A stretch of DNA of 19,306 nt from Candidatus Woesearchaeota archaeon (GTDB lineage: Archaea > Nanoarchaeota > Nanoarchaeia > Woesearchaeales > JAGVZT01). The stretch covers positions 1-19,306 of the forward strand of contig JAFCGF010000052.1 in assembly GCA_017608295.1 (NCBI GenBank), given 5' to 3'. The first letter of the stretch is position 1, and every line of letters begins with the position of its first letter. The position numbers were made by a program, and so were the translations under genes. This document shows, one piece after another, positions 7,252-14,681 of this stretch. A model generated the notes under the pieces. That model was not told the DNA's origin and did no database searches. It saw only the letters and a program-made list of their open reading frames with translations.

Positions 7252-8342
7252 TTTTTTTCAGTGGTTCAAGGGCCGATTATGGGCTGATTCAGAGCATAAT
7301 TAAAAATGCAGTTTCATGTGAGCGCCTTGAAGCCGTGCTTATACGTGTAGGACATTCTCTTCAAGATAATTGTGATTTCGACGGCTGTGAGCTTTTTACC
7401 TCTTATAAGCTTCCAACTAGAAAGGGGGTGCATCGAATAACAAGCGAGGATGAAACTGTTCTTGCGATTGGCCAGATTATACAAGAAGTCGGTTCTGTTA
7501 TTCACGATTTGTCGCCAGATTTAGTGTTTGTACCTGGTGATCGTTTTGAAATCTTAGCATGTGTAATTGGTTGCTATTATCAAAGAATACCAATCGCACA
7601 TATATTCGGTGGGGATAGAAGCCAAGGAGGGCATTTAGATGATAATGTGCGACATGCAATAACTAAGCTTTCACATTTGCATTTTACTGTGTGCTCAGAC
7701 AGCTATGATAGAGTAATCCAAATGGGTGAAGAAGATTGGAGGGTCTATAACTTTGGATCACCAGTCGTTGATAACCTTTCGGAAATCAATTTTAGACGCC
7801 CTACGAATTGCAGATATTGTATGATGACTTTTCACCCGGTTACCACAATTCCCGAACAGACACTTAACCACGCTATAATTGTATTGGATGCCCTTGCTGA
7901 GAGTGGCTTAAAGGCCTATATAACTTCACCAAATAACGAGTATGGATCCGAAGAAATTATGAGTCTTATTAACGACTACGTAGAAAAATTTAACAACTTG
8001 GATTACAAAGGGAATTTAGGCTGGAAAAACTATCTTAATTATCTAAAGTTTGCCACCTTTGTTATTGGAAACAGCTCTAGTGGACTACTTGAGGCTCCGA
8101 TTTTGGGTACTCCAAGTATTGATGTGGGAAATAGACAAGAAGGGCGTTTTGCTCCTTCAAGTGTCATCCGAGTTCCTTCTGAAAAAGCCGCAATTCTTAA
8201 AGCAATACAGCAAGTCTGTAAGGGGACTCTTCCGATATTGGATCATCCATATGGTAGTGGTGGTGTAAGTAAAAGAATAATCGATACAATTCTAGAATAT
8301 ATTGGCTCCCCTGACCTCCTAAAGAAGAAAATAACCTATTGA
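7236..8342 (+). CDS. legG: LegG, hydrolysing nucleotide-sugar 2-epimerase (NeuC family)
   Basis: A 368-residue NeuC/WecB-type GT-B-fold enzyme that by family knowledge hydrolyses the GDP-2,4-diacetamido sugar with inversion at C2, releasing the 6-deoxymannose derivative used by LegI. Visible: SGSRADYGL (9-17), the catalytic VPGDRFEILA (99-108) with Asp102 and Glu105, HIFGGDRSQGGHLDDNVRHA (122-141) running into ITKLSHLHF, and the nucleotide-binding GNSSSGLLEAP near residue 270. The segment that I expect to read GGE in many NeuC proteins is GGD here. Start ATG 7236 lies inside the methyltransferase end (16-base overlap). AT-rich like its upstream neighbour. Full length. Confidence 0.88.
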   Translation: MRKKIVFFSGSRADYGLIQSIIKNAVSCERLEAVLIRVGHSLQDNCDFDGCELFTSYKLPTRKGVHRITSEDETVLAIGQIIQEVGSVIHDLSPDLVFVPGDRFEILACVIGCYYQRIPIAHIFGGDRSQGGHLDDNVRHAITKLSHLHFTVCSDSYDRVIQMGEEDWRVYNFGSPVVDNLSEINFRRPTNCRYCMMTFHPVTTIPEQTLNHAIIVLDALAESGLKAYITSPNNEYGSEEIMSLINDYVEKFNNLDYKGNLGWKNYLNYLKFATFVIGNSSSGLLEAPILGTPSIDVGNRQEGRFAPSSVIRVPSEKAAILKAIQQVCKGTLPILDHPYGSGGVSKRIIDTILEYIGSPDLLKKKITY

Positions 8343-8360
8343 CTTTTTGGTATAGTAAGA

Positions 8361-9101
8361 ATGAAGAATATCCTGACAATTGCTGTGCATCCTGATGATG
8401 AAACTCTCGGATGCGGAGGAACTCTGCTTCGGTTTAAGGCTAAAGGTGCAGTAATCCACTGGCTTATAGTAACATCTATATATGGAGATGACGGAGAAGG
8501 GTTCTTGACGATAGATAGTTGTAGCAAGAAGTCTTATTGGCGACATGATAGAATAACTCCAACATGCTATCCAATGCATAAGGTTGTGGAGCGGGGTAAT
8601 GAACTAAATTCGGTGAGAAATGCGTATTTTTTCGATACTGTTCACGAACTGTTTTTTCCAACGGTCAGCTTGGATCAAGTTCCATTAGAAGAACTGGTTG
8701 GCAGCATTTGCAGAATTATAAATTATGTCAAGCCTGACACAATTATCATGCCTTTCAAGGCTGATGTACATTCCGACCATAGAATGGTATTTAAAGCGGC
8801 ATACAGTTGCACAAAGTCTTTTCGAAACCCTTTCTTGCGTCGAGTTATGATGATGGAGACAATCAGCGAAACAGATTTTGCTCCTAGCACAACAAACGAC
8901 GTATTTTGTCCAAATCTATACGTTAACATTACGGAATATCTGGAGAGAAAGATTGAGATTATGGGACTTTATAACGAGGAAATGGGGTTGCCACCATTTC
9001 CGAGAAGCGAGGAGAATATCCGTGCACTTGCTTTGATGCGTGGCAGTGTAAGCGGATTCAAGTATGCCGAAGCATTTATGCTTTTAAAAGAATGTATTTG
9101 A
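8361..9101 (+). CDS. PIG-L family de-N-acetylase
   Basis: A 246-residue PIG-L (LmbE-like) zinc-dependent deacetylase. The metal motif AVHPDDETLGCGG (8-20) provides His10 and Asp13, and ADVHSDHRM (135-143) provides the second His cluster with His140. The family removes N-acetyl groups from GlcNAc-containing lipids, thiols, antibiotics and bacillosamine-like sugars. The protein has no signal peptide or membrane segment, so it acts in the cytoplasm, probably on a free or nucleotide-linked sugar. It follows LegG by 18 bases and ends the first operon block, with 192 bases before PtmE. The inference is that one acetamido group of the legionaminic precursor or product is removed, so that another acyl or amidino group can be placed. 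Confidence 0.87.
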   Translation: MKNILTIAVHPDDETLGCGGTLLRFKAKGAVIHWLIVTSIYGDDGEGFLTIDSCSKKSYWRHDRITPTCYPMHKVVERGNELNSVRNAYFFDTVHELFFPTVSLDQVPLEELVGSICRIINYVKPDTIIMPFKADVHSDHRMVFKAAYSCTKSFRNPFLRRVMMMETISETDFAPSTTNDVFCPNLYVNITEYLERKIEIMGLYNEEMGLPPFPRSEENIRALALMRGSVSGFKYAEAFMLLKECI

Positions 9102-9293
9102 AGGATGTTATGTTATTCAATACCTTAATAAGAATGCTGAGTGAGTTTAGAAAATGCCCGCCATATCATACGTGTGAATCCATCCGACGGTCAAAATATG
9201 ATGAACACCGCCAAATTTGATGAAGGAAATATAAGTCGTTTCCAAAGGCGTTGTAAAGATGTTGCATGATTAGTGATAGTGTCACCAAAATGA

Positions 9294-10370
9294 ATGAAGA
9301 TGGACAAATCAAAGATAAAATCTTTATTAATTTCTGAAAACACGGCTATAAAGAAAGCAATGGAGAATCTAAATGAGTCTGCTCAAAAGATTCTCTTTGT
9401 CATAGATGATCATCTGCGGCTTTTGGGGACGGTGACGGACGGCGATATTCGTCGGGCTCTGATAAATGGAACAAGGTTTTCAGATCAAGTTGAGTCAATT
9501 ATGAACAAGGAATATTCCTTTGTTAGATGGAGTCCAACATTTTTATTGGAAAAAGCGAAGGATTTGATGGTTGACAATGAAATAGAACAACTGCCCGTTC
9601 TTGATGAAGATGGTGTGGTTGTAAATGTTATTCTGTGGACCGATATATTGGGACGGCGACCTAAGCCGCCTCTATCGCCATTGTATGAAAATTATGTTGT
9701 CATTATGGCGGGCGGCAAAGGAACTAGGATGGATCCGTTTACCAGAATTTTCCCGAAGCCTCTGATACCAATCGGGGAAAAGACTGTTATTGAGTTAATT
9801 ATGGATAGCTTTTATAAAAATGGATTCAAAAGGTTTGTTTTGACGCTTAACTACAAGAAAGAATATATCAAGCTATTTTTGCGTGAGTGTAATATGCCTT
9901 ATTCTGTTGAATGGGTGGAAGAGTCTGACTTTATGGGCACGGCTGGCAGTCTCACGCTGCTAAAACACAAACTTCGAGAGACATTCATTGTTGCGAATTG
10001 TGATTCCCTGCTGGATTTTGATGTGAGTGATGTTCTTCGCTGGCACAAGGAACAGGGCGCAGCGATGACCGTTGTTGGATGTTACAACGAAGTAAAAATC
10101 CATTTCGGAGTCCTTGAGCTTGGCAATGGAAAATTGCAACGGATATTGGAAAAGCCAAGCCATGATACCATAATTAATACGGGGATTTATGTGATGGAGC
10201 CTCATGTGATTGATTATATTGATGAAGGGAAATCAATGGACATCGATAGACTGATCGGTAGGGCCATGGCAGGGAGGGAGAAAGTGAGTGTTTATCCTAT
10301 TCACTCTGGCTGGTTGGATATTGGCAGATGGGATAAATATAAGCAGGCACTGAGAGATTATGAATTCTGA
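9294..10370 (+). CDS. ptmE: PtmE-like glucosamine-1-phosphate guanylyltransferase with CBS pair
   Basis: A 358-residue fusion: two CBS motifs (about residues 8-120, with LGTVTDGDIRRAL and IEQLPVLDEDG) followed by an NTP_transferase domain from about 133. The nucleotidyltransferase signature is MAGGKGTRMDPFTRIFPKPL (138-157). The metal-binding Asp is probably in NCDSLLDFD, and EKPSHDTIINTGIYV is the usual sugar-site strand. This CBS-plus-nucleotidyltransferase layout is that of Campylobacter PtmE, which makes the GDP-glucosamine compound feeding LegB. Its presence argues for the GDP route. The CBS pair may sense a nucleotide, which is inference. Start at ATG 9294; ATG 9300 is also in frame. 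The stop overlaps the next gene by 11 bases. The 192 bases upstream contain no gene I can see and could hold a promoter, though I recognise no clear boxes. Confidence 0.88.
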   Translation: MKMDKSKIKSLLISENTAIKKAMENLNESAQKILFVIDDHLRLLGTVTDGDIRRALINGTRFSDQVESIMNKEYSFVRWSPTFLLEKAKDLMVDNEIEQLPVLDEDGVVVNVILWTDILGRRPKPPLSPLYENYVVIMAGGKGTRMDPFTRIFPKPLIPIGEKTVIELIMDSFYKNGFKRFVLTLNYKKEYIKLFLRECNMPYSVEWVEESDFMGTAGSLTLLKHKLRETFIVANCDSLLDFDVSDVLRWHKEQGAAMTVVGCYNEVKIHFGVLELGNGKLQRILEKPSHDTIINTGIYVMEPHVIDYIDEGKSMDIDRLIGRAMAGREKVSVYPIHSGWLDIGRWDKYKQALRDYEF

Positions 10371-11382
10371 CAAAATACTGCGAGCGGCTGTTATCGGCCT
10401 TGGAAATATAGGATTCCTCTTTAATCTGGACCCGCTTCGGAAAACCACATGGAGTCATGTTTCCGCTTATAAAAATAGCAACTGCGTACTGCTTTCAGGG
10501 GCGGCTGAGATTGACGAGGAAAAGATATCACTCTTTCAGGATCGATATAGTGCCATACCCGTATATAAAGAGATTTCCGATCTAATGGAACATTGTAATC
10601 CTGATATTGTTTCCATTTGCACTCCTACCGCAAGCCACTACCCGATTATCCGAGAATTGTCACAATATCCGGTAAAGGGGATATTTTGTGAAAAGCCTTT
10701 GGCTTTTGAGATCGAGGAGGGGTCGGAAATGGTGAGGTTATGTGATGAGAGGGGGATTATACTTGCAGTAAATCATACACGCCGTTGGGATTCCCATTTC
10801 CTGTATGTGAAAGATGTTATTGAAAGCGGTGAAATAGGTGACATAAGAACAATTAATATGATTTATCCAGGGCAGATATTTAATATCGGAACCCATCTGC
10901 TGGATGCTATGAGAATGATAGCCTGCAAAGAACCCTTAAGAATAAGCGGCGTGGGCGACTATCCGGACAAAAATGATCCCGATATCAGCGGTTGGCTTGA
11001 ATTCAATGATCATTCGGTTTGTACAATAAACAGTGTTGGCAAACGAGAAGATTTGGTTTTGGAACTTGATGTTGTCGGGGCTAGAGGAAGAGTACGAATT
11101 ATTGAGAATGGTGAAAGAGTTGAAAAATATGTTTTCGAAGCGAGCAGCCGCTATTCAGGCTATAGGGAATTGAAATCGTTACCGACAGAGGCTATCGAAA
11201 AGAAGGATCGATTTGTGGAGGCCGTTCATGACATGGTCTCGGTTATTAAGGGGGAGAAAAATCGGGTAAATTGCACGGGACATGATGGTCTGGCATCGCT
11301 AAGGCTTGTTCAGGCCATGCTCGAGTCAGCAAGGGAAGATGGAATGCCGATTAGGCTTTCAATGGAAAGGAAGGGAGAATGA
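10360..11382 (+). CDS. PtmF-like Gfo/Idh/MocA oxidoreductase
   Basis: A 340-residue NAD(P)-dependent sugar oxidoreductase. The Rossmann motif is VIGLGNIG (11-18), then CTPTASHY (87-94) and the family EKP motif FCEKPLAF (109-116). A candidate catalytic His179 with Asp182 lies in IGTHLLDAM. It resembles PtmF of the Campylobacter legionaminic locus, where its exact reaction is less certain to me than that of PtmE. It overlaps PtmE by 11 bases and the following aminotransferase by 4 (ATGA at 11379-11382). Oxidation of a sugar hydroxyl to a ketone for the adjacent aminotransferase is the natural reading of this pair, as in NtdC/NtdA or WlbA/WlbC partnerships, but the substrate is inferred. Confidence 0.82.
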   Translation: MNSDKILRAAVIGLGNIGFLFNLDPLRKTTWSHVSAYKNSNCVLLSGAAEIDEEKISLFQDRYSAIPVYKEISDLMEHCNPDIVSICTPTASHYPIIRELSQYPVKGIFCEKPLAFEIEEGSEMVRLCDERGIILAVNHTRRWDSHFLYVKDVIESGEIGDIRTINMIYPGQIFNIGTHLLDAMRMIACKEPLRISGVGDYPDKNDPDISGWLEFNDHSVCTINSVGKREDLVLELDVVGARGRVRIIENGERVEKYVFEASSRYSGYRELKSLPTEAIEKKDRFVEAVHDMVSVIKGEKNRVNCTGHDGLASLRLVQAMLESAREDGMPIRLSMERKGE

Positions 11383-12758
11383 CAGCCATGAGTGAATTGG
11401 CATTATTCGGTGGGAAGCCTGTTCGGATAGCACCTTTTCGGAGTTCTGCTGTAATTGATAGCTCTGAATGGGGTCGTGTTCAGGATGTCTTGAAAAGAGA
11501 AGAATTTTCACGATTTATGGGAAGTCCGACCCCTGATATCGATGAAATCCTTGCCATGACTTCTGAAAAGGCGATGGATATTGGCGGGCAGTATTTCAGC
11601 TTTCTTGGCGGTCACATGGTTCGTCAATTTGAAGCTGAATTTGCTAGAAAATTTGGGGTGGCTTATGCGATTTCTGTTAACTCAGCTACATCGGGGCTTG
11701 CGGCTACTTTGGGCGCATTAGATGTTGGACCTGGTGACGAGGTTATAACCTCATGCATGTCATTCAACGCAACTGCTATGAGCATCCTTGTTTTTAATGC
11801 CATTCCGGTTTTCGTGGACGTGGAAGATGAAACCTATTGTATGAACCCTGCAGTAATCGAAAAGGCCATTACCAATAAAACAAAGGCCATTCTGGTCGTG
11901 CACCTTCTGGGCAACGCTGCAGAAATGGATGCCATAATGGGTATTGCCAGAAAACATCATTTAAGGGTTATCGAAGATGCCGCACAAGCTCCGGGTACGA
12001 TATACAGTGACCGGTATGTAGGCACGATCGGTGACATCGGCGTATACAGCTTTCAGGAAACCAAAAATATGATGACCGGCGAGGGGGGAATGATTGTTAC
12101 CAATGATCTATCGCTGGCACGAAAAGCACGCCTGATAAGGAATCATGGGGAATCCATACCGGATGAAACCTGGGATGACGGCTCCATAATCAATCTCGTA
12201 GGACTTAACTTCCGTATGACGGAGCTTACTGCGGCCCTGGGCAGTTCTCAATTGGAAAAACTGGATGAAAACAACCATGTAAGAAAGGATAACGCTTTAT
12301 TCTTGAAAAGGGAAATGGAGGGGATTCCAGGTATTTCTCTGCCTGCCATCAAGGAGGGCACAGTGCCTCATATTTTCAGTGTCCTTTATGATGAAACGGA
12401 AACGGGTATTGAAAGAGAGAAGATCTTGGCTGCATTAAGGGCCGAGGGCATACCGGTCGGGTCTGGCTATTTGCGGCTGATGTATGAAAATCCATTGTTT
12501 TTGAAACGGATCGCGTATGGCAAAAATCACTGCCCCTGGTCTTGCCACCTGTATGGAAGGAATCGCGTCTATGCAAATGGAGATTGCCCTGTTGGGGAGG
12601 AGTTATTGCGGAGACGCTTCATCTGGTTTTACCATATCAATCGGCCAAATACGGCCGAAGATATGAGGGATGTAAGCAAGGCCTTCAAAAAGGTCTTTAG
12701 TAACTTAGATAGGCTTAGCAAAGCTGAAATTGATTTTGAAATACCCTACAAATGGTGA
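11379..12758 (+). CDS. Large DegT/DnrJ/EryC1 aminotransferase
   Basis: A 459-residue DegT-family PLP enzyme, about 80-90 residues longer than LegC and the WbpE-like protein. It has an N-terminal LALFGGKPVR (8-17) extension and a long insert in the C-terminal half (about 365-420, with an HCPWSCHLYG segment). The PLP site is intact: NSATSGLAA at 101-109, EDAAQAPG (199-206) with Asp200 and Gln203, and Schiff-base Lys229 in SFQETKNMMTGEGG. It is therefore expected to be an active aminotransferase. It is coupled to the Gfo/Idh gene by an ATGA overlap and has a good Shine-Dalgarno (AAGGAAGGGAG, 11367-11377). Third aminotransferase in the locus and not needed for the known Leg pathway, so it probably makes the amino-sugar precursor or a second amino group. 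Substrate unknown. Confidence 0.87.
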   Translation: MTAMSELALFGGKPVRIAPFRSSAVIDSSEWGRVQDVLKREEFSRFMGSPTPDIDEILAMTSEKAMDIGGQYFSFLGGHMVRQFEAEFARKFGVAYAISVNSATSGLAATLGALDVGPGDEVITSCMSFNATAMSILVFNAIPVFVDVEDETYCMNPAVIEKAITNKTKAILVVHLLGNAAEMDAIMGIARKHHLRVIEDAAQAPGTIYSDRYVGTIGDIGVYSFQETKNMMTGEGGMIVTNDLSLARKARLIRNHGESIPDETWDDGSIINLVGLNFRMTELTAALGSSQLEKLDENNHVRKDNALFLKREMEGIPGISLPAIKEGTVPHIFSVLYDETETGIEREKILAALRAEGIPVGSGYLRLMYENPLFLKRIAYGKNHCPWSCHLYGRNRVYANGDCPVGEELLRRRFIWFYHINRPNTAEDMRDVSKAFKKVFSNLDRLSKAEIDFEIPYKW

Positions 12759-12762
12759 GTAA

Positions 12763-13482
12763 ATGAATGAAGAACTGAACATTATCGGCGTGATTCATGC
12801 ACGGGGGGGATCAAAAAGAATCCCCTTGAAAAACATAAGATCATTGGGCGAGCATCCGCTTGTCGGTTACATGATAAAGGCTGCTTTGAAAAGTAGATAC
12901 TTGAAGCGGGTAATTGTCTCCACGGACCATGATGAAATCAGAAGTATATCGCAGCGCTATGGGGCTGAAGTTCCATTTGTGAGGCCTGCCAGTCTGGCAG
13001 AAGATTGTCCGTCAGAATGGGTCACTCAGCATTCTGTTGAGTTTGTGGAAGAGGATGAAGGAAGAAAAGTCGACATCGTCGTCACGATGCAACCGACCAC
13101 CCCGTTTTGCTCAAGTGCCGACATTGATGCGTGTATCGATATGTTGATAAAGGACGAGGATGTTAAATCTGTTTTTTCTGCGAAGCAGGTTATGGAGAGA
13201 CCTGAATGGATGTTCAGGGTTTGGGAAAACAACAAAGCTGAATTATTCATGAAAGGCGAGATGAAAGGCGAGAGAGGTATCTTCCAGTCCCTGGAAAAGC
13301 TTGTTATACCTAATGGTGCTGTTTATGCGACGAGCAGGGATACCCTTTTTCAAGAAGGTGTTCTGATTTCAAAAAGGACCGGAGTGTACATCATGCCCAT
13401 GGAACGGTCCGTCGATATTGACGAAGAGATAGATTTCCTGTTTGCAGACTTTTTGCTTAGAAAAGGAGTGCGTAATGAGTAA
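12763..13482 (+). CDS. legF: CMP-legionaminic acid synthetase LegF (NeuA family)
   Basis: A 239-residue CMP-nonulosonate cytidylyltransferase that activates the LegI product with CTP for transfer. Signature IHARGGSKRIPLKNIR (11-26) includes the nucleotide loop. VTMQPTTPF (107-115), the GAVYA strand near 185-189, and RSVDIDEEIDF (215-225) with metal-binding Asp218/Asp220 complete the active site. Length matches bacterial NeuA/PtmB. It starts 4 bases after the aminotransferase stop. Its own stop lies inside the start of the next small gene (8-base overlap), and the ribosome binding site of that gene is within the legF coding sequence. LegF rather than NeuA or PseF is inferred from the surrounding LegB/C/G/I set. 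Confidence 0.9.
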   Translation: MNEELNIIGVIHARGGSKRIPLKNIRSLGEHPLVGYMIKAALKSRYLKRVIVSTDHDEIRSISQRYGAEVPFVRPASLAEDCPSEWVTQHSVEFVEEDEGRKVDIVVTMQPTTPFCSSADIDACIDMLIKDEDVKSVFSAKQVMERPEWMFRVWENNKAELFMKGEMKGERGIFQSLEKLVIPNGAVYATSRDTLFQEGVLISKRTGVYIMPMERSVDIDEEIDFLFADFLLRKGVRNE

Positions 13483-13654
13483 GTTTTTGAAAGGCAATTA
13501 TAGTGTTTCGGAGACCCAAGATGATGAGCAGGCAACAAAACTCAATGACTTGTCAAAAGTCTTTGAGAGCAAGGCATTGGAGAAGCTAGGAGGAAGCATT
13601 GCTTTTGTGGTGAAGAAGGATGAATTTATTTGGGATGGTAACGACGATGTATAA
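13475..13654 (+). CDS. Unrecognised 59-residue protein between LegF and Maf
   Basis: A small open frame with a textbook ribosome binding site, AGGAG at 13464-13468, 6 bases before ATG 13475. It overlaps the legF stop by 8 bases and the maf start by 8 (or 35 if maf begins at 13620). The protein is charged, without membrane segments or signal peptide. It has a middle stretch rich in helix-forming residues (DEQATKLNDLSKVFESKALE) and ends FIWDGNDDV. I do not recognise the family. It could be a small partner of the Maf glycosyltransferase or an independent coupled protein. Alternatively it is the N-terminal piece of a longer Maf protein split by a frameshift. The strong ribosome binding site argues for real translation. 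Confidence 0.6.
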   Translation: MSKFLKGNYSVSETQDDEQATKLNDLSKVFESKALEKLGGSIAFVVKKDEFIWDGNDDV

Positions 13655-14645
13655 CGAGGAGCAGTTTCGGTTGATGTCCGAGGCCACACTGAAAAAGACC
13701 GCAGGTATTGGTCTCAAACACGCGAAAGAAAATTTGCCATATGTCAAAAGAACAATCAAGGATTTGCAGTGTGAGCTGCAATCTAGGGCAACAAGACCTG
13801 CACTGGTTATTTCTGCAGGTCCAAGTTTGCACAAAAGAAAGTCCATAGACACTATTAGGAACAGCGGGTTTGAAGGGTATATTGTCTGTGCCGATGGGGC
13901 GCTCGGCCATTGCTTGAGGAGTGGTCTGATTCCGGATTTTGTTTTGACTGTTGATCCCGATCCGTATCGGATTATTCGCTGGTTTGGCGACCCTCATTTG
14001 GCAGAACGTCCTGAAGATGAATATTTCCAACGTCAGGATCTCGACCCAGCTTTGAATGAAGATGCATTTAAGCGGAATGAAGAGTTGCTTGAGTTGGTAA
14101 ATCGATTTGGGCCGCAGATTATACTGATTATATCGACTAGCGTGTCGCCGGAGATTGCCAGACGATGCCTGATTGCTGGAATGCGGCTCTACTGGTGGAA
14201 TCCGCTTTACGACGACTATGACAGGCCGGGGAGCATATCGCGTCAGGTTTTTAACCTCAACAAGGTGCCGTGTATGGTAACAGGCGGTAATGTCGGAACG
14301 TCAGCCTGGGTTTTCGCGCAATCCATACTGGGAAGTTCGGAGATAATCATGGTCGGAATGGATTGTTCTTATCCCCCAGGAACGAATGTGCAAAATACCC
14401 AGTATTATGAACACTTGAAGGAAATATTTCCTGAAGACCCAACAGAAGGGCTCGTCGAGATCTATAACCCACACCTTGAGGAAACATGGATTACGGATCC
14501 GAGTTATTACTGGTATACTCAAATATTTCTTCGATTGGCAAAAATGGCGCCTGGCAAGACGTATAATTGCACGGAAGGGGGAATTTTGTTTGGTGAAGGA
14601 ATAGAGTTTAGAAAATTGTCAGAAGCTCTTTCTCTTGTCAGATAG
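13647..14645 (+). CDS. Maf/DUF115 family protein (MptE-like), probable flagellin nonulosonate transferase
   Basis: A 332-residue protein of the DUF115/MptE-like family, the core of the motility accessory factor (Maf) proteins that attach legionaminic or pseudaminic acid to flagellin. Motifs: LVISAGPSLHKR (53-64), VCADGAL (80-86), FVLTVDPDP (98-106), TGGNVGTSAW (212-221) and VGMDCSY (236-242), forming the GT-A-like CMP-sugar pocket. It is much shorter than two-domain Mafs of 600 or more residues, so it is a core-only form. Start: ATG 13647 overlaps the upstream stop and has GGGATGG about 8 bases before it. ATG 13620 and 13635 are in frame but poorly placed. Directly downstream of CMP-sugar synthesis, which fits a transferase. 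The flagellin target is not in the window. Confidence 0.8.
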   Translation: MYNEEQFRLMSEATLKKTAGIGLKHAKENLPYVKRTIKDLQCELQSRATRPALVISAGPSLHKRKSIDTIRNSGFEGYIVCADGALGHCLRSGLIPDFVLTVDPDPYRIIRWFGDPHLAERPEDEYFQRQDLDPALNEDAFKRNEELLELVNRFGPQIILIISTSVSPEIARRCLIAGMRLYWWNPLYDDYDRPGSISRQVFNLNKVPCMVTGGNVGTSAWVFAQSILGSSEIIMVGMDCSYPPGTNVQNTQYYEHLKEIFPEDPTEGLVEIYNPHLEETWITDPSYYWYTQIFLRLAKMAPGKTYNCTEGGILFGEGIEFRKLSEALSLVR

Positions 14646-14681
14646 ATCATCTCATAAGCCTGCAATTCGAAGGACATCAAT

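Noticed and set aside
13442..13474. In-frame extension of the small 59-residue gene to ATG 13442
   Set aside because: This start lies well inside legF, and the strong AGGAG site at 13464-13468 points to ATG 13475.
13620..13646. Upstream ATG (13620) as the Maf start
   Set aside because: It would overlap the small gene by 35 bases, and its purine-rich stretch is immediately adjacent, too close for a ribosome binding site. Not excluded, only less likely.
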